This document shows, piece after piece, positions 13,930-16,219 of a stretch of 16,219 nt of DNA. Below the pieces are notes generated by a model that made no database searches, was not told the DNA's origin, and saw nothing but the letters and a program-made list of their open reading frames with translations. The stretch is from NCBI GenBank assembly GCA_937919435.1, contig CALFRR010000205.1, positions 1-16,219 of the forward strand, read 5' to 3'. Position numbers and translations under genes: made by a program. Within the stretch, counting starts at the first letter, position 1, and the number at the start of each line of letters is the position of its first letter. Origin of the DNA: an uncultured Alphaproteobacteria bacterium. GTDB taxonomy: Bacteria; Pseudomonadota; Alphaproteobacteria; Rhizobiales; Ancalomicrobiaceae.

Positions 13930-14103
13930 ATGGCCTACGCAGAGTGCCGTGTCGGACGTCGCCGGGGCGGTGTCGTGCGGTCGGGGCGGGACCGGGCCGA
14001 AGCGGCGACCGACCCCGGGCGATGGCGGTCTTCCGGCCCGGAACGACCGTGCGCCCATCGGACGGAACCTTCTCCCGATTGCATCCGGCGGGCGCTGCAC
14101 TAG
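13930..14103 (+). CDS. Doubtful small ORF, 57 aa
   Basis: It begins MAYAECRVGRRRGG, is arginine-rich and ends RRALH. GGAGGGA lies upstream, but its core is 11 bases from the ATG, a long spacing. No family is recognised, and the 3' end runs into the candidate promoter of the next gene. It may be a real small gene, a leader peptide or chance. Confidence 0.22.
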   Translation: MAYAECRVGRRRGGVVRSGRDRAEAATDPGRWRSSGPERPCAHRTEPSPDCIRRALH

Positions 14104-14106
14104 AGT
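14079..14106 (+). promoter_or_regulatory. Candidate promoter of the 315-aa gene
   Basis: TTGCAT (14079-14084), a 16-base spacer and TAGAGT (14101-14106) match four of six bases at each sigma-70 box. Transcription would start near 14113 and give a leader of about 140 bases to the ATG at 14251. Confidence 0.4.
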
Positions 14107-14250
14107 GTGCGGCGTCGGCCGATCCCGGGGGATCGGCGGAGCGGATCTTCCGGGGGAGGACACGCCGGGAGGATCTCCGCCGGAACGGGACGCCGGCCAA
14201 TCCGGGATCGACGGGACCGACCGCGATCCGGCAGGTGGGAGGTCTCCGTC

Positions 14251-15198
14251 ATGGCCATCGCTCCCCATTCGGCTTCCGTCGTCGTGTTCGATCTTCCGGC
14301 GACGTTGCAGTTTCTCGGTTCGGTCGCTCTCGCCGAGGCGATCCAGTTCAACACCAACATGCAGTGGAAGGACTACAAGGACAGCACCGTCCTCAACGTG
14401 ATCTACGCCGCCTTCCTCGGCTTCAAGGGGCGGCCCGGCTGGGTCGAGGTCGAGCAGAACTGGAACGTCATCCGCCAGCGCCAGCAGGAGCTCTGGCTGC
14501 GCCACGTCGAGACCTTCCTGAAGAAGCTGCGGGAGGGGCCGCACTCGGTGTGTCTGTTCCTGGAGCGGATGCAGGAGGTGAAGAACAGCGCGCTCCAGGG
14601 CGTGCAGGCGGTGTTCCGCGACGCCCAGCAGATCAACGCAGAGATCGCCGGCGAGACCACCAGGGCGATCGAGAATCTCGCTCTGATCAAGTGCGGAGCG
14701 ACCATCACCCTGGCGGCGTTGACCGGCGGCCTCGCGATCACCGGCGCGACGGTGGCGGTGGTGGTCGAGGCCGGCGCGGTGTCGCTCGGCTACAAGGTCG
14801 CCGCCCACTTCGCCAAGGATCTCCAGCAGGCGAAGTCGGCCCAGGCGATCGCCGTCGACCTCGGCAAGAACACCGGCAAGGAGGTCGCCGAGGACAAGCT
14901 GATCCAGCCGGGGGCGGAATGGACCTTCCGTTGGCTGTTGACCCGGCCGGGGACGATCGCCTTCGCCCAGAAGCTCGGCCTGTTCGGCAACGCCACCGGG
15001 GCGATCGAGGAGTATTCCCGCCAGCTCGCCAATGCCCGCACGGTCGCCCGGCAGGCGAAGCTGACCGCCCGGATCGCCGGCAAGCAGTCGGGAATGGCCA
15101 CCGCGCTGGGCACGGTGGCGACCCGGGTGGTGCCGGTGGTGTTCGCGATCAAGGACATCGTCGAGGCGGTCGACGAGTATCGGGAAGACACCCGCTGA
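14251..15198 (+). CDS. Unknown helical protein with a central hydrophobic hairpin, 315 aa
   Basis: I do not recognise a family. The first 145 residues are mainly helical and mixed-charge with many Trp and Gln (WNVIRQRQQELWLRHVETFLKKLREG; FRDAQQINAEIAGETTRAIENLALI). Residues about 148-182 (CGATITLAALTGGLAITGATVAVVVEAGAVSLGYK) form a Gly/Ala/Val-rich hydrophobic stretch that could be a membrane hairpin. Next come a charged segment with GKNTGKEVAEDK (205-216) and WTFRWLLTRPGTIAFAQKLGLFG, then a second hydrophobic patch MATALGTVATRVVPVVFAIKDIVEAVDEY (282-310). No signal peptide is seen. GGGAGG lies about 8 bases before the ATG. A soluble helical protein with one buried hydrophobic hairpin recalls alpha-helical pore-forming or membrane-remodelling proteins, but this is only a shape resemblance. 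It stands alone, convergent with the epimerase gene, 36 bp away. Confidence 0.85.
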   Translation: MAIAPHSASVVVFDLPATLQFLGSVALAEAIQFNTNMQWKDYKDSTVLNVIYAAFLGFKGRPGWVEVEQNWNVIRQRQQELWLRHVETFLKKLREGPHSVCLFLERMQEVKNSALQGVQAVFRDAQQINAEIAGETTRAIENLALIKCGATITLAALTGGLAITGATVAVVVEAGAVSLGYKVAAHFAKDLQQAKSAQAIAVDLGKNTGKEVAEDKLIQPGAEWTFRWLLTRPGTIAFAQKLGLFGNATGAIEEYSRQLANARTVARQAKLTARIAGKQSGMATALGTVATRVVPVVFAIKDIVEAVDEYREDTR

Positions 15199-15234
15199 GC
15201 GCGGGCGTCCGTCTGGGGGGCTCCCGTCCGCCGG

Positions 15235-16219
15235 TCAGCCGCCGGTGGCGAGGCCGCGGGTGATGCTGCCGGTCTTCGGCAGGAGCGGGATCAGGCACGC
15301 CTGGAGGGCGTGGTAGATGTCCGGCTTGCCGAAGAACGGGTCGGCATTGGGCACCAGCCGCTCGTCGAGCTGCGGGAACCAGCCGCCGTTCTCACGGTCG
15401 ACGAAGCGGGTGGCGACGAAGCTCCAGATCCGCCGGTACCACGCCTCGAACTCCGGATCGTCGTCGATTCCCGCGAGGAAGGCGACGGCGCCGATCGCCT
15501 CGCAGCACGGCCACCAGTAGCGGTCGCGGATGCGCGGGGCGCCGTCCCATTCCAGAGTGTAGTAGATGCCGCCGGTCGCGGTGTCCCAGCCGTCGCCGAG
15601 GGCGCGGCGGAACAGTGCCTTCGCGGCTTCCGGCATCCAGGAATGGCGCCGCCCGCCGGTTTCCCAGAGCTGGACGAGCAGCCGCGCCCATTCCAGCGAA
15701 TGGCCGGGCGTGGTGCCGTAGGGGCGGAACATCGGGCTGCCGGAATAGTCGCGGTCGACGCTCCAGTCGACGTGGAAATGTTCGGGCAGCCGCCAGTCGG
15801 CGGCGCGGGCGTGGCGATCGACGATCAGGCCGGCGATCCGCTCGGCGCGCAGCAGGAACAGGCTCTCGCCGGTCGCCTCGTAGGCGGCCATCAGCGCCTC
15901 GGTCAGGTGCATGTTGGAGTTCTGGCCGCGGTAGCGGTCGAAGGGGTGCCAGTCGGGGGTGAACTCCTCGGCCGAGGCGCCGGGACCCTCCTCCCAGAAA
16001 CGCTTCTCCAGGATTTCGGCGACGTCGGCGATCAGCCGGTCGGCGTCCGGGTGGCCGGCGACCCTGGCGGACGAGCCGGCGAGCAGCACGAAGGCGTGGC
16101 CGTAGGCCTGTTTCAGCGTGTCGGTCGGACCGTCGGCGGTCACCCGCCAGAAGTAGCCGCCGTTCGCCGCGTCGCGGTGGTGCGCCAGTGGCGCTGCGCG
16201 GCGGGGCGCGTGCTTCTGG
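15235..16219 (-). CDS. AGE family sugar epimerase/isomerase, N-terminus outside window
   Basis: The visible 328-codon frame runs off the right edge; upstream of the GTG at 16143 it continues as HRDAANGGYFWRV, the normal N-terminal NGGYFWR block of the family, so that GTG is not the start. The fold is the (alpha/alpha)6 barrel of N-acylglucosamine 2-epimerases, YihS and mannose isomerases. Conserved blocks are WHPFDRYRGQNSNMHLTEALMAAYEATGE, RPYGTTPGHSLEWARLL (catalytic-type His), YWWPCCEAIGA, and GKPDIYHALQACLIPLLP (second catalytic-type His). GHSLEW and DIYHALQA match the YihS/mannose-isomerase branch better than renin-binding epimerases, so an aldose-ketose isomerase acting on mannose or a relative is the best guess. 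It is cytoplasmic and convergent with the unknown 315-aa gene. Confidence 0.92.
   Translation of the reverse strand, partial: QKHAPRRAAPLAHHRDAANGGYFWRVTADGPTDTLKQAYGHAFVLLAGSSARVAGHPDADRLIADVAEILEKRFWEEGPGASAEEFTPDWHPFDRYRGQNSNMHLTEALMAAYEATGESLFLLRAERIAGLIVDRHARAADWRLPEHFHVDWSVDRDYSGSPMFRPYGTTPGHSLEWARLLVQLWETGGRRHSWMPEAAKALFRRALGDGWDTATGGIYYTLEWDGAPRIRDRYWWPCCEAIGAVAFLAGIDDDPEFEAWYRRIWSFVATRFVDRENGGWFPQLDERLVPNADPFFGKPDIYHALQACLIPLLPKTGSITRGLATGG

Larger units (their letters stand above)
13640..14250. other. Long AT-richer spacer upstream of the alcohol dehydrogenase
   Basis: By hand count, 13741-13800 is about 42% GC and 13681-13740 and 13801-13860 about 52-53%, against about 70% elsewhere. 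It holds a cluster of palindromes, a candidate promoter for the dehydrogenase, one doubtful 57-codon ORF and a candidate promoter for the 315-aa gene. No transposase, tRNA or repeat boundary was seen. Confidence 0.6.

Noticed and set aside
1..16219. Search by eye for CRISPR arrays, transposases, integrases, tRNAs and toxin-antitoxin pairs
   Set aside because: None was found: no regularly spaced long repeats, no recognisable mobile-element protein, no cloverleaf, and the small gene pairs do not match known toxin-antitoxin families.

Overview
The window looks like chromosomal DNA from a high-GC Gram-negative bacterium, most likely an alphaproteobacterium. The clues are GC near 70% by eye, an S21 protein beginning MQVLVRDNNVDQAL, an orphan FlgC-like rod protein, GcvA-type LysR regulation and few long T-tracts. 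Genus cannot be told from the sequence. No tRNA, rRNA, insertion sequence, CRISPR array or phage gene was seen. Most long open frames opposite the real genes are GC-driven shadows.

Layout. Positions 1-1663: an FAD-dependent amine/amino-acid oxidase (cut by the window edge) divergent from a GcvA-like LysR regulator, with a perfect T-N11-A inverted repeat over the regulator's own ribosome binding site. Positions 1701-6202: a KdpE response regulator and a short KdpD-type kinase (minus strand, ATGA overlap) divergent from a Kup potassium transporter. No kdpFABC genes lie alongside. The 255-bp kdpD/kup spacer carries three 9-bp direct repeats phased at 11 and 33 bp, which suggests KdpE binds there. 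A strong intrinsic terminator ends kup. Positions 6497-6895: an orphan flagellar FlgC-like protein. Positions 7155-9765: three overlapping genes (DUF2157, DUF4401, GDYXXLXY families), a predicted membrane operon.

Positions 9815-12293: small genes. These are a 74-aa hypothetical, a cold-shock protein with a structured leader and possible 3' RNA, divergent rpsU with a C-terminal tail, a 72-aa hypothetical and a 117-aa hypothetical. Positions 12494-13639: a group III iron-dependent alcohol dehydrogenase whose upstream region is unusually AT-rich and holds a cluster of TATCG/CGATA palindromes. Positions 14251-15198: a 315-aa helical protein of unknown family with a central hydrophobic hairpin. 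Positions 15235-16219: an AGE-family sugar epimerase/isomerase (N-terminus outside the window).

The best candidates for something new are the KdpDE-Kup pairing with its phased repeats, the unknown 315-aa protein, and the palindrome cluster upstream of the alcohol dehydrogenase.
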